Part shown: positions 35,566-44,340 of the stretch, piece after piece | Layout: each line of letters begins with the position of its first letter | Numbering within the stretch: position 1 is the stretch's first letter | Source: Rhodothermales bacterium | GTDB lineage: Bacteria > Bacteroidota > Rhodothermia > Rhodothermales > VXPQ01 | DNA: 64,000 bases | Assembly (NCBI GenBank): GCA_022825385.1 | Contig: JAJDWX010000040.1 | Coordinates: forward strand, 1 to 64,000 | Direction: 5' to 3' | Translations under genes and position numbers: made by a program | The notes under the pieces: generated by a model | Told to the model about the DNA's origin: nothing | Seen by the model: the letters and a program-made list of their open reading frames with translations, nothing else | Database searches by the model: none

Positions 35566-36507
35566 CTATTTTACAAGCAGCATCGTACGCGCAATGGTTT
35601 CCTCTCCCGTCTGCAAGCGATACACATACGCGCCGCTTGGCAAGTCGCCCGCCGCAAAATGGACCGAATACCTACCCGCGGCCTGTGGCCCATCGACCAG
35701 CGTCGCCACCTCATGGCCCGCCACGTCGTATACCGCAAGACGCACCGGGCCCGCCGCAGACAATCCGTAGCGTATCGTCGTTTCGGGATTGAACGGATTC
35801 GGATAATTGGGCGAGAGCGTCGTTTCGGTCGGCAGTTCCTCGCCTTCCACGCTGACCGAATGCTTGAGTTCGAAGGAAAGCATCGCCATGGGTTCGTCCG
35901 AGAACGGGTCCTCGCCCTTGATCCGCCGGATCGTTCCCCGAGGCGAAGTGTCGACCCCTCCTAACGCAAACCTTGTTCCGTTCTTCGTCCCGGCGTCGTA
36001 GGGAAATAAATCCATGGAAAGCTCCGGGATCCACTTATTCTGATCGTTAACCAGGGATAAACCGGAAACCCCGACGAACCAGTCCGGACTGGGGCCGATC
36101 ATCGACAAAAGGGTGAACAGCGGGCGATCTTTCGAAAAATCGACGTCGAACGCCGCGGTAACCGTAGGGCTGCGTCCAATGCTTTGCCGCACAAGCAGGG
36201 CGTCCGAACCGGCGGCGTTCACTTCGGACACGAACGTCCCCGTGGAGCCCTGTTCGGCTACCCCCTCGACCCCGGCCGTGGCCATGCCACCGGATTCCCA
36301 GAAGGTCACGTTGTCGTTGTGCACGGCGCCCACCAGCGTGGTGAAATGCGCGCTGCCCACCACGCCGCCGGGGACGCTGGCGGTGGTCCAGTTGCCCTGG
36401 AAGGTCACTTTGTAGGTTGCTGTTTGCGCCTCGGCCGGCGGGGCGAACGCAACAAGCGCCGCCACCAGCGCCCAGGCGAAACAAGCGCGTCGAGCTATGG
36501 TCATCAT
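35566..36507 (-). CDS. Short spondin-domain protein with T9SS sorting domain
   Basis: A 313-aa compact version of the neighbouring protein: signal peptide (ending PPAEAQ), one spondin N domain (about 27-230) with the same AHFTTLVGAVHNDNVTFWES and GPSPDWFVGV segments, joined almost directly to a T9SS sorting domain (SPNYPNPFNPETTIRYGL). The intervening cadherin, FnIII and Calx-beta modules of the longer paralogue are absent. The start is the first of two adjacent ATGs at 36507 and 36504; an upstream in-frame start would add a non-signal leader. It is divergent from hisB, with 137 bp between the two starts. Confidence 0.9.
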   Translation of the reverse strand: MMTIARRACFAWALVAALVAFAPPAEAQTATYKVTFQGNWTTASVPGGVVGSAHFTTLVGAVHNDNVTFWESGGMATAGVEGVAEQGSTGTFVSEVNAAGSDALLVRQSIGRSPTVTAAFDVDFSKDRPLFTLLSMIGPSPDWFVGVSGLSLVNDQNKWIPELSMDLFPYDAGTKNGTRFALGGVDTSPRGTIRRIKGEDPFSDEPMAMLSFELKHSVSVEGEELPTETTLSPNYPNPFNPETTIRYGLSAAGPVRLAVYDVAGHEVATLVDGPQAAGRYSVHFAAGDLPSGAYVYRLQTGEETIARTMLLVK

Positions 36508-36644
36508 CGATATTCGAACGAGAAACGACAGGGAAAACGAAGCGAAAGCGAACAATTTCGCAGGTATGGCATACAGTACGCCGATCTTTACCCAATGTTC
36601 GTTTTTTGCGTTCGTTCCCGCCCTCCTTATTCGCGCCCAGTGCC

Positions 36645-37253
36645 ATGTCCGCTTCCGGCGAATTCGATACGCGCAGCGCTTCCGTCGTACGGAAAACTTC
36701 GGAAACCAGCGTCCGCATCGCGCTCCAGCTCGATGGGCCGGAAACGTACGCGAACGAAACCGGCATCGGGTTTCTGGACCACATGCTGGACCTGTTCGCC
36801 AAGCACGGCGGGTTCGGACTCCAGGTGTTCTGCAAGGGCGATCTGCACGTAGACGAGCACCATACCGTCGAGGACGTGGGCATCTCGCTGGGGGACGCTT
36901 TTCGGGAAGCCCTCGGCGACAAGGCGTTTATCCGCCGCTTCGGACACGCCTACGTACCGATGGACGAGGCCCTGGCCCGCGCCGTCGTGGATTTGTCCGG
37001 GAGGTTTTATCTGGATTACCGGGCCCGTTTCGAGCGCGAGCGCGTGGGAGACCTTTCCGTTGAAATGGTCGAACATTTCTGGCACGCTTTCGCCGAACAC
37101 GCCCGGTGCAACCTCCACATCGAAGCGCTTTACGGAAAAAACGCGCACCATACGATAGAAGCGATTTTCAAGGCCGCCGCCCGCGCATTGCGGCACGCGG
37201 CGCAAAGGGACCCGTCTTTCGACAGAATGCCCTCCACCAAGGGCGCCCTCTGA
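36645..37253 (+). CDS. hisB: Imidazoleglycerol-phosphate dehydratase
   Basis: Catalyses the sixth step of histidine synthesis (IGP to imidazole acetol phosphate). The 202-aa product is the monofunctional dehydratase without the N-terminal phosphatase domain of enterobacterial HisB. The paired His-rich manganese sites are clear: GFLDHMLDLFAKHGG, DEHHTVEDVGISLG, HFWHAFAEHARCNLHI and KNAHHTIEAIFKAAARAL. The ATG at 36645 is chosen; upstream in-frame codons run through the divergent spondin gene's promoter region. It is the first gene of the his cluster, 84 bp upstream of proC. Confidence 0.96.
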   Translation: MSASGEFDTRSASVVRKTSETSVRIALQLDGPETYANETGIGFLDHMLDLFAKHGGFGLQVFCKGDLHVDEHHTVEDVGISLGDAFREALGDKAFIRRFGHAYVPMDEALARAVVDLSGRFYLDYRARFERERVGDLSVEMVEHFWHAFAEHARCNLHIEALYGKNAHHTIEAIFKAAARALRHAAQRDPSFDRMPSTKGAL

Positions 37254-37337
37254 TTCCGGCGCGCCGTCCCGACAACCACCCCCTCCCGCCGCCTCGTTCG
37301 GCGACGCGCTATTCACGCCCCTTTTCGACGCTTGCCC

Positions 37338-38156
37338 ATGCTTCAGAACGAAACCGTCACCATCATCGGCGCAGGAAACATCGGGCGCGCGCTCATCGGC
37401 GGCCTCATCACAGGCCACGAATTCGAACCGGCGCAATTGCGCGCCACGCGGCGCACCGAATCCGCGTTGCCGCCGCTGCAGCAGGACTTTCCGGGCATCT
37501 CCACGACCAGCGACAACCCCGCCGCCGTGCAAGGAGCCACGATCGTCGTGCTGGCGGTGAAACCGTACAACGCGACCGGGGTCATCGAGGAAATCAGGGA
37601 GCACGTGCATCCGCAAACCCTGGTGATCTCCGTGCTGGCGGGCGTTACCGCCCAGGCGCTGGAGGAAGCATTCGGGCAGGAAATTCCGGTGGTGCGCGCC
37701 ATGCCGAACACCCCGGCCATCGTGGACGAAGGGGCCTCGGCCATTACGGGCGGGCGCTTCGCGACAACAAAACACCTTGGCCTTGCGCGGCATATTTTCG
37801 AAACGGTCGGAACGGTGGAAGTGGTCCCCGAACACATGATGGACGCCATCACGGGGTTGTCCGGCAGCGGACCCGCCTACGTATACATGTTCATCGAATC
37901 CCTCACCGACGCAGGCGTAAAGCAGGGACTGCCCCGCTCCACGGCGTTTCGGCTGGCGTCGCAGACCGTGTACGGCGCGGCCAAACTGGTTCGGGACACG
38001 GGCAAGCACCCGGCTATTCTGCGCGACGAGGTCACTACGCCGGGCGGAACGGCCATCGCCGCCGTTGCAGAGCTGGAAGCGCACGGCATACGCACCATGC
38101 TCATCAACGCCGTCGCGACGGCCACCAGGCGTTCCGAGGAATTGAGCAAGCAATGA
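37338..38156 (+). CDS. proC: Pyrroline-5-carboxylate reductase
   Basis: Last step of proline synthesis, NAD(P)H-dependent. The 272-aa product shows the Rossmann motif GAGNIGRALIGG, the conserved VLAGVT and RAMPNTPA segments, and the C-terminal signature GLSGSGPAYVYMFIESL. ATG 37338 is preferred over an in-frame TTG two codons upstream. It sits between hisB and hisH, and the gap to hisH is a single base, so it is cotranscribed with his genes even though it belongs to another pathway. Confidence 0.96.
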   Translation: MLQNETVTIIGAGNIGRALIGGLITGHEFEPAQLRATRRTESALPPLQQDFPGISTTSDNPAAVQGATIVVLAVKPYNATGVIEEIREHVHPQTLVISVLAGVTAQALEEAFGQEIPVVRAMPNTPAIVDEGASAITGGRFATTKHLGLARHIFETVGTVEVVPEHMMDAITGLSGSGPAYVYMFIESLTDAGVKQGLPRSTAFRLASQTVYGAAKLVRDTGKHPAILRDEVTTPGGTAIAAVAELEAHGIRTMLINAVATATRRSEELSKQ

Positions 38157-38157
38157 C

Positions 38158-38811
38158 ATGATTGCCATTGTCGATTACGGTATCGGCAACCTGCGCTCCA
38201 TCGAAAAGGCATTCGAGGCCGTGGGAGCCCCCGTCATCCGGTCGGATCGCCCGGAAGACATTCGCGCCGCCGACAAGGTGGCGCTGCCTGGCGTAGGCGC
38301 TTTCGGAGCCTGCATCGACGAAATACGCCGCAGGGGGCTCGAAACGCCCATTCTGGAAGCAATCCGGGAAGGCAAACCCTTCCTCGGCGTCTGCGTGGGC
38401 ATGCAACTCCTCTTCGAATCCAGCGAGGAACTGGGGCGGCACGACGGACTGGGCGTATTGCCGGGCTCCGTGCGGCATTTTCGGGACGCCTGCGCGGCGG
38501 CGCAATACCGGAAATCTCTGGAAAATCCCCTGAAAATCCCGCACATGGGCTGGAACACCGTAACTCCGCAACGCAAAGACCCGCTTTTGCGCGGACTGCC
38601 GCCCGAACCGTATTTTTATTTCGTGCATTCCTACGCAGCGGCGCCCGCCGCGGCCTCCGATACGCTGGCGCATTGCCGGCACGGCGTAGCGTTCCCCGCC
38701 ATCGTGCGGCGAAACAATGTATACGGGGTCCAGTTTCACCCGGAAAAGAGCCAGGCGAACGGCCTGCGTATTCTGCGAAATTTTGCAGAATCGGCGGCGC
38801 GCCTGACGTAA
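38158..38811 (+). CDS. hisH: Imidazole glycerol phosphate synthase, glutamine amidotransferase subunit
   Basis: Supplies ammonia from glutamine to HisF. The 217-aa product is a class I glutamine amidotransferase with nucleophile Cys79 in GVCVGMQLLFE and the His-Glu of the triad in GVQFHPEKSQ. MIAIVDYGIGNLRSIEKAF is the standard N-terminus. It starts one base after proC's stop codon. Its partner hisF is two genes downstream, separated by hisA and an intrinsic terminator. Confidence 0.96.
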   Translation: MIAIVDYGIGNLRSIEKAFEAVGAPVIRSDRPEDIRAADKVALPGVGAFGACIDEIRRRGLETPILEAIREGKPFLGVCVGMQLLFESSEELGRHDGLGVLPGSVRHFRDACAAAQYRKSLENPLKIPHMGWNTVTPQRKDPLLRGLPPEPYFYFVHSYAAAPAAASDTLAHCRHGVAFPAIVRRNNVYGVQFHPEKSQANGLRILRNFAESAARLT

Positions 38812-38869
38812 AATCCCGGCGCAACGACGCGAATCCCTTCGTACGAACCTGCGCGGGCGCAGTCCCGGG

Positions 38870-38907
38870 CGAAGGGCGGAAGCAGGCGGCTTTCGCCCTT
38901 CGTTTTT
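38870..38907 (+). terminator. Intrinsic terminator between hisH and hisA
   Basis: A 14-bp stem (38870-38883 pairing with 38889-38902, one G-T wobble) with a 5-nt loop, followed directly by five T. It lies inside the his cluster, in the 124-bp hisH-hisA gap, so it would end or attenuate hisB-proC-hisH transcription before hisA-hisF. Confidence 0.85.
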
Positions 38908-38935
38908 CGCTCGAACGCCCCGAAACGCTTTCGCC

Positions 38936-39736
38936 ATGCTTGTCATTCCGGCCATAGACCTTCGCGGCGGACGCTGCGTACGGCTCTATCAGGGCGCCTA
39001 CGATAAAGAGACGGTGTATTTCGAGGACCCCGTCAAGATGGCCAAGTTATGGCGCGTGCAAAATGCGCGGACGCTCCATGTGGTCGATCTGGACGCCGCG
39101 CGCGGGGATCGTTCGCCCAACCGCGAAGTCATTCGCGCGATATGCCGGGCGCTGGATATTCCGGTGCAACTCGGCGGCGGCGTTCGCAACATGGAGGATA
39201 TCGGCGAAGCGCTCGAACTGGGGGTGTATCGGGTCATTCTCGGCACGGCGGCGGCGCGCGAACCGGACTTCGTTTCCGAAGCCGTGGCGCGCCATTCGTG
39301 CAGCCGGGTGGCCGTGGGCATCGACGCCCGCGACGGGGAAGTCCAGATCGAAGGCTGGCTGGAAGGAAGCGGCCTCGACGCCGTCGCCATGGCGCAAGAC
39401 ATGGAAAACAGGGGCGTCCGGCGCATCGTGTATACGGACATTGGACGCGACGGAACCATGGAAGGACCCAACCTCGACGCCTACCGTACGCTTGGCGCCA
39501 CGCTGCGCTGCGCCCGCCTCACGGCGTCCGGCGGCGTCGGCGGACATGCAGACCTCGTCCGCCTTGCAGACCTCGTTTCGCACAGGGTAGACTCCATTAT
39601 CATAGGCCGCGCGCTCTACGAAAATCGCTTCCCGTGTCAACAGTTCTGGTGCTGGAATTACAAGCAGGAGGTCGATCTCGATTGTTTCTCCACGGCGAAA
39701 ACGACTTCCCGACCCGACAAGCAACCTGCTTCCTGA
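38936..39736 (+). CDS. hisA: ProFAR isomerase
   Basis: Isomerises ProFAR to PRFAR in histidine synthesis. A 266-aa TIM barrel with the catalytic aspartates in IPAIDLRGG and [10 protein letters not shown], plus the phosphate-binding [12 protein letters not shown] and TASGGVGG loops. The C-terminus has about 20 extra residues (after [12 protein letters not shown]) beyond the usual barrel end. Its TGA stop overlaps the hisF start by one base (TGATG), implying translational coupling. Confidence 0.95.
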   Translation: MLVIPAIDLRGGRCVRLYQGAYDKETVYFEDPVKMAKLWRVQNARTLHVVDLDAARGDRSPNREVIRAICRALDIPVQLGGGVRNMEDIGEALELGVYRVILGTAAAREPDFVSEAVARHSCSRVAVGIDARDGEVQIEGWLEGSGLDAVAMAQDMENRGVRRIVYTDIGRDGTMEGPNLDAYRTLGATLRCARLTASGGVGGHADLVRLADLVSHRVDSIIIGRALYENRFPCQQFWCWNYKQEVDLDCFSTAKTTSRPDKQPAS

Positions 39737-40509
39737 TGGCGCTGGCCCGACGCATCATTCCCTGTCTGGACGTGGACGAAGGCCGCGTGGTCAAAGGCGT
39801 GCGCTTCGTAGACATCGTGGACGCCGGCGACCCCGTCGAACAGGCCCGGTTTTACGACGCCGAAGGCGCGGACGAACTCGTTTTTCTGGATATTACGGCC
39901 ACGCACGAAAACCGCGGCATCATGCATGACGTGGTGCGGCGCACCGCCGATCAGGTATTCATCCCCCTGACCGTCGGCGGCGGACTTCGAACCGTCGAAG
40001 ACATGCGCGCCATGCTGCACGCAGGCGCCGACAAAATATCCGTCAATTCCGCCGCCATCCGCAACCCGAACCTGATTTCGCTGGGCGCGAGCGCGTTCGG
40101 GACGCAATGCGTCGTCGTGGCGATAGACGCAAAGCGCACAGGCAAGCAGCAGTGGGGCGTATATACGCACGGCGGACGCAATCCGGTCGATCTGGACGCC
40201 ATCGCGTGGGCCGTCGAAGCCGAACGACGCGGGGCGGGCGAATTGCTCGTCACGTCCATGGATTGCGACGGCACCAAAAACGGCTACGATACGCAGCTCC
40301 TCCGGGCCATCGCCGAAAGCGTATCGATCCCCGTCATTGCTTCCGGGGGCGCCGGTACGCTGGAGCATCTGTACGACGCGCTGGCGCAGGGCGCCGCCGA
40401 CGCCGTGCTCGCCGCCTCCATTTTTCATTTCAGGGAATATTCCGTTTCGGAAGCCAAACGTTTCCTGCATGACCGGGGCGTCGTCGCGCGCCTGAAAGAA
40501 GGGACATAA
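39736..40509 (+). CDS. hisF: Imidazole glycerol phosphate synthase, cyclase subunit
   Basis: Converts PRFAR plus ammonia (from HisH) to IGP and AICAR. The 257-aa TIM barrel carries the catalytic aspartates in [14 protein letters not shown] and [12 protein letters not shown], and the phosphate sites [12 protein letters not shown] and [11 protein letters not shown]. The ATG at 39736 overlaps the hisA stop by one base. It is the last his gene in the window; hisG, hisD, hisC and hisIE are not here. Confidence 0.96.
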   Translation: MALARRIIPCLDVDEGRVVKGVRFVDIVDAGDPVEQARFYDAEGADELVFLDITATHENRGIMHDVVRRTADQVFIPLTVGGGLRTVEDMRAMLHAGADKISVNSAAIRNPNLISLGASAFGTQCVVVAIDAKRTGKQQWGVYTHGGRNPVDLDAIAWAVEAERRGAGELLVTSMDCDGTKNGYDTQLLRAIAESVSIPVIASGGAGTLEHLYDALAQGAADAVLAASIFHFREYSVSEAKRFLHDRGVVARLKEGT

Positions 40510-40599
40510 GGATAACGCCGATAAAAAACCTGTACTCCAGTACGCCCCCGCAACCGCCCCTGCATATCGATATAACCTGTCGCGTTTGCGAAACGACCC

Positions 40600-41769
40600 A
40601 TGCTGACCTGTCAAAAAAATCTTTTTTCGCTCCCGGACCGCCTCCATTACCTGAATTGCGCCTTCATGGCGCCCATGGCGCGAAGCGTGGAGGAGGCGGG
40701 CGTGGCCGGCGTCCGGCAGCGCCGGGACCCCTCCAGCATACAGATCGAGGACTTTTTCGAAGCCAGCGGGCGGCTGCGGGCCTTGTTCGGGCAATTGATC
40801 CACGCCCCCGCCGATTCCGTCGCCATCATTCCCTCCGCTTCGTACGGAATCGCGACCATGGCCGCCAACCTGCCTGTCGAGCAGGGCGACCGAATCCTGG
40901 TGCTGGACGAACAATTTCCGAGCAATGTGTACGCCTGGCGGCGCAAGGCGGCGGAGACGGGCGCGACGCTAATAACCGTCGGGCCTGGAGAGGGAACCCG
41001 CGACCGGGCCACTCGATGGAACGAACGCATCCTTGAAGCCATCGACAAGCGGACCGCCGTCGTAGCCGTGCCCCACATACACTGGACCGACGGTACGCTT
41101 TTCGATCTCGAAGCCATTGCGCGGCGGGCCCGGGAGGCGGGGGCGGCGCTGGTCGTGGATGGAACGCAATCCGTAGGCGCCCTGCCCTTCGACGTCGGGC
41201 GCATCCGCCCCGACGCGGTCATCTGCGCCGGATACAAATGGCTGCTCGGACCGTATTCGCTGGGGCTGGCCTATTACGACGAACGCTGGCATGGCGGGCG
41301 GCCCCTCGAAGAAAACTGGATTACCCGGGAAAACAGCGAGCAACTCAGCGCGATCGTCGATTACCGGGACCGGTATCATCCGGGAGCCATCCGGTTCGAC
41401 ATGGGCGAGCGCAGCAATTTCGTGCTGGTCCCCATGCTGGCGGCGGCCCTGAAGATCGTGCTGGACCTTACGCCGGCGGCTATTCAGGCCTATTGCCGCA
41501 ACCTGACCCGACCGCTGGCGCGCAGCGCCAACGAACTCGGATTCCTGATCGAACCTCCCGAAACGCGCGCCCATCACTTGTTCGGGCTGCGAAGCAAAGA
41601 CCCCGGCGGCATGGCCCCCGACCGCCTGCGGGACAGCCTCGGGCGGCGCGGCATTACGGTGTCCGCCCGCGGAAGCGCCATCCGCATCTCCCCCCACGCG
41701 TATAACGACGAACGGGATATCCAGGCGCTCGTCGAAGCGTTGCGGGCGGCGAGAGGGGCGAGCGACTGA
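40600..41769 (+). CDS. PLP-dependent class V aminotransferase-family enzyme
   Basis: A 389-aa fold-type I PLP enzyme. The Schiff-base lysine is Lys213 in CAGYKWLLGPYSLGLAYYD. The PLP-binding Asp/Gln pair is in LVVDGTQSVGALPFDV, and the N-terminal substrate region (HYLNCAFMAPM) resembles the cysteine desulfurase/kynureninase/isopenicillin epimerase group. The exact substrate cannot be assigned: no persulfide-forming Cys loop of SufS/IscS was recognised, and no Suf or NAD genes are nearby. It lies 90 bp after hisF and 43 bp before the flippase-like gene. Confidence 0.88.
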   Translation: MLTCQKNLFSLPDRLHYLNCAFMAPMARSVEEAGVAGVRQRRDPSSIQIEDFFEASGRLRALFGQLIHAPADSVAIIPSASYGIATMAANLPVEQGDRILVLDEQFPSNVYAWRRKAAETGATLITVGPGEGTRDRATRWNERILEAIDKRTAVVAVPHIHWTDGTLFDLEAIARRAREAGAALVVDGTQSVGALPFDVGRIRPDAVICAGYKWLLGPYSLGLAYYDERWHGGRPLEENWITRENSEQLSAIVDYRDRYHPGAIRFDMGERSNFVLVPMLAAALKIVLDLTPAAIQAYCRNLTRPLARSANELGFLIEPPETRAHHLFGLRSKDPGGMAPDRLRDSLGRRGITVSARGSAIRISPHAYNDERDIQALVEALRAARGASD

Positions 41770-41812
41770 CAGATTTCGTTCGAAACCATAGCCTGCATCC
41801 CCCGCTCCCGCC

Positions 41813-42934
41813 ATGCGCAACCGCCTTGCATACGCAGGAACCCTTGCGCTTGCCGCGCTGCTGTTGTACCTGGCCTTGCGCGGAATGGATACGGACGCCA
41901 TGGCGGACGCGCTCCGCACGGCGAACTACGCCTGGATTCCGGCGCTTGCGGCGGTCACGCTGCTTGCCTCCCTGGCGCGCGCCTGGCGATGGCGGTTGCT
42001 CATGGAAGCGCTTCCCGAAGTGGCCGACGGGCGTTCGTCCCCTGAGAAAACCGGCGCGGACCCACCCGGACTCCCGGGAATAAAACCCGTTTTTTACTCG
42101 GTTATGATCGGCTATATGGTCAACTTCGCCGCCCCCAGGCTGGGCGAGGTGGCGCGAACGGCCAATCTCTCCGCGCAAAGCCGCCTGCGCTTCAGCGGCC
42201 TGCTGGGCACCGTGGTTACGGAGCGCTTGCTTGACGCCGCCGTGCTGGGCATGGGCCTGGGCAGCGCCTTTCTGCTTCTGGCGGGACGCGCGGCCATCCT
42301 GAGGGATATTCTGATCGATCCGGCTATCGAGCGACTTGGCGCCGTTTCCTGGTACGTAACGATTCTGGTCGTGGTTGCGCTTGCGGGCGCCGTACTGCTG
42401 GGCTACGTATTTCTGTTGCGAAAAGCGGAGGAAAACGAGGCGGCGGACCGAAAAAATCCCCTGAAAACCCGCGTCGCAGGGGCCCTTGCGGCTTTTCGGG
42501 ACGGGATGGCGACCATCCTGCGCGTCCCCGGGAAACAGCGCATCGCATGGAGCACGGCGGCCATGTGGCTGCTGTACTTGCTGATGGCCTACATTCCCTT
42601 CCTGATGCTGAATATGGCGGACGCCTACGCCCTGTCGCTGACCGACGGATGGATTGTCATGATCTTCGGCGCGCTGGGCGTACTCGTTCCGCTCCCGGGA
42701 GGGACCGGTTCGTATCATTATATTACGATTCAGGCGCTCGTTTACCTTTTCGCCGTCCACCATGAAGCCGCCGCCGCCTACGCCGTACTCTGCCATGCCG
42801 CCCAACTGCTGCTGCACGTCGCGGCGGGCGGCGTATGCCTGGTCCTTCAGGGCGCTCGATGGCCCCGGTTGCGCCCGCCGGGGGCGGCCACGCCAGCAGA
42901 GCAGGCAACGCAACGCCATGCAACAGACTCGTGA
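41813..42934 (+). CDS. Flippase-like integral membrane protein (UPF0104, LPG synthase TM-domain family)
   Basis: A 373-aa polytopic membrane protein with about eight helices. Characteristic segments are SLARAWRWRLLM in the first third, GYMVNFAAPRLGEVARTANL, TVVTERLLDAAVLG, and the late GALGVLVPLPGGTGSYHYI loop. These define the UPF0104/AglD-like family, related to the membrane half of MprF and thought to move lipid-linked substrates. The transported lipid is unknown. The next gene starts inside its 3' end (17-bp overlap), suggesting coupled expression. Confidence 0.85.
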   Translation: MRNRLAYAGTLALAALLLYLALRGMDTDAMADALRTANYAWIPALAAVTLLASLARAWRWRLLMEALPEVADGRSSPEKTGADPPGLPGIKPVFYSVMIGYMVNFAAPRLGEVARTANLSAQSRLRFSGLLGTVVTERLLDAAVLGMGLGSAFLLLAGRAAILRDILIDPAIERLGAVSWYVTILVVVALAGAVLLGYVFLLRKAEENEAADRKNPLKTRVAGALAAFRDGMATILRVPGKQRIAWSTAAMWLLYLLMAYIPFLMLNMADAYALSLTDGWIVMIFGALGVLVPLPGGTGSYHYITIQALVYLFAVHHEAAAAYAVLCHAAQLLLHVAAGGVCLVLQGARWPRLRPPGAATPAEQATQRHATDS

Positions 42935-44165
42935 ATCGCACCGCGGGAGACAGGGCGGGCCCGCTTCCCTCCTGCGCCGCATCGCGCTGGCGGCGGCTTT
43001 CCTGACAATCCAGGCAACCGGCCCGGAAGCCGCGCGCGCCATGCAGGAGCAATCCGCTTCCGAGTGCATCGTCGTTGCGCCCGCCGAGCCGGACGCGATG
43101 CGGCAAGCATGGGCGCGCCAGCGACAAATCGTCCTGGCGGCAACCGGCGTCGATGCGCTCGGCGTCGCCAACGCCTGGTTGCGGCGCCCCGTGTTTTCCG
43201 TTCGGCGCGAAAGCGTCGCCGGCACGCTGCGCGTAGCGATCGAAGAGGTCCCGGACGCCCTGCGCGAACCGGCGACCTATCCGATTCCGCTTGTCCTGGA
43301 AGCGGGCGCGCTGGGCGTAACCGAACGCTTCAACGTACCGTTGCGCGGGCCTTCCGAAGCATTCGATCTGCCCTTTCCGTACCGGGCGCGTTTCGTGACG
43401 GTCCGCCCCGAAGAACCCTTGCCGATGGACATCCGCGTCGACCAGACGGCGGCGGGCTGGGTGGCCCAGTTGCGTCATGCCTCTTCCGCGGCGGCGCGGC
43501 TTGCCGCCGCGGAAGCGCTGCGGGCGTTCCCGCCCGACCCGGCCCTCGTCATTGGCCTGCGGACCGCCCTGGGCGAAGAACCGGATCCCCGCGCGCGGGC
43601 CGCCATGGCGCAATCCATAGCCCGCCTCGCTTCCGGCGGAGCTGCCGACCGGGCGCTGGCCGCCGCCTATGAAGACCCGGCGCCCGCAGTGCGCAAAGCC
43701 GTGTTCGCCTCGCTCGACGAGACAAGGTCAAGCGCCGCATTGGTTGCCCTCGCCTTGCGCGCCGCGCAGTCCGATCCGGACCAGGCCGTGCAGGCGGAAG
43801 CGGTGCGGGCGCTCGCCAACATGGGCGCGGCGGAAGCCTTGCTGGTGGCCCGCTCCGCCTTGATCACGCCGTCGCAGGGCGAAATCATTCGGATCGCAGG
43901 GCTCCATGCGCTGGGTACGCTCTACGCCTACGCGCAGGCTCCTGCGGACGACGCGGCGGAAACGGCATCCGCGGAGACCGCATCGGAGGCGCCGCTTGAA
44001 ATTCCTGCCGAAGCGCTGACAGAAGGACTGCAATTCTGGGCGCCAGACTGGCCGCTGCCCCTCAGAAACGCGGCCCGGCGCCTTTTCCTGCGAATCCGAC
44101 AATACGAACCGACGGCAACCTACGGCGCCCCGGCCTCGCTGCATGCGCTGCGGCCTTGTCCGTGA
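42918..44165 (+). CDS. Secreted HEAT-repeat protein resembling the C-terminal part of M1 aminopeptidases
   Basis: A 415-aa protein with an N-terminal signal-like segment (LRRIALAAAFLTIQATGPEAARA). Next comes a beta-rich region with MDIRVDQTAAGWVAQLRH, then alpha-helical HEAT-type repeats (AAARLAAAEALRAFP, AVRKAVFASLDE, QAEAVRALANMGAAEA). The MDIRVD...W.AQLRH junction followed by HEAT repeats is how M1-family aminopeptidases end, but no catalytic GAMEN or HExxH motif is present. It is therefore either a stand-alone derivative or a truncated paralogue. The ATG at 42918 overlaps the upstream gene by 17 bp. Confidence 0.8.
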   Translation: MQQTRESHRGRQGGPASLLRRIALAAAFLTIQATGPEAARAMQEQSASECIVVAPAEPDAMRQAWARQRQIVLAATGVDALGVANAWLRRPVFSVRRESVAGTLRVAIEEVPDALREPATYPIPLVLEAGALGVTERFNVPLRGPSEAFDLPFPYRARFVTVRPEEPLPMDIRVDQTAAGWVAQLRHASSAAARLAAAEALRAFPPDPALVIGLRTALGEEPDPRARAAMAQSIARLASGGAADRALAAAYEDPAPAVRKAVFASLDETRSSAALVALALRAAQSDPDQAVQAEAVRALANMGAAEALLVARSALITPSQGEIIRIAGLHALGTLYAYAQAPADDAAETASAETASEAPLEIPAEALTEGLQFWAPDWPLPLRNAARRLFLRIRQYEPTATYGAPASLHALRPCP

Positions 44166-44258
44166 AGCGCGTTCCTGAAAGGCAAGGCGACGGGAACGAG
44201 GCGTTTTCCACGCGCTTTGAATCCCCTGCGCGCCGCCTGCGAAAAGCCCGAATCAAGC

Positions 44259-44280
44259 AGGTAGACTGATCGGTCTACCT
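44259..44280. terminator. Hairpin between convergent genes, possible terminator
   Basis: A perfect 8-bp stem AGGTAGAC/GTCTACCT with the 6-nt loop TGATCG in the 175-bp gap between the HEAT-repeat gene (plus) and rlmB (minus). No T-run follows on either side, so terminator function is only suggested by position and symmetry. Confidence 0.5.
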
Positions 44281-44340
44281 GAAAATGATCCGATCATCCG
44301 GGGCGGATTTCAGCCTGTTGCAATCCCGAAACAGCGATTG

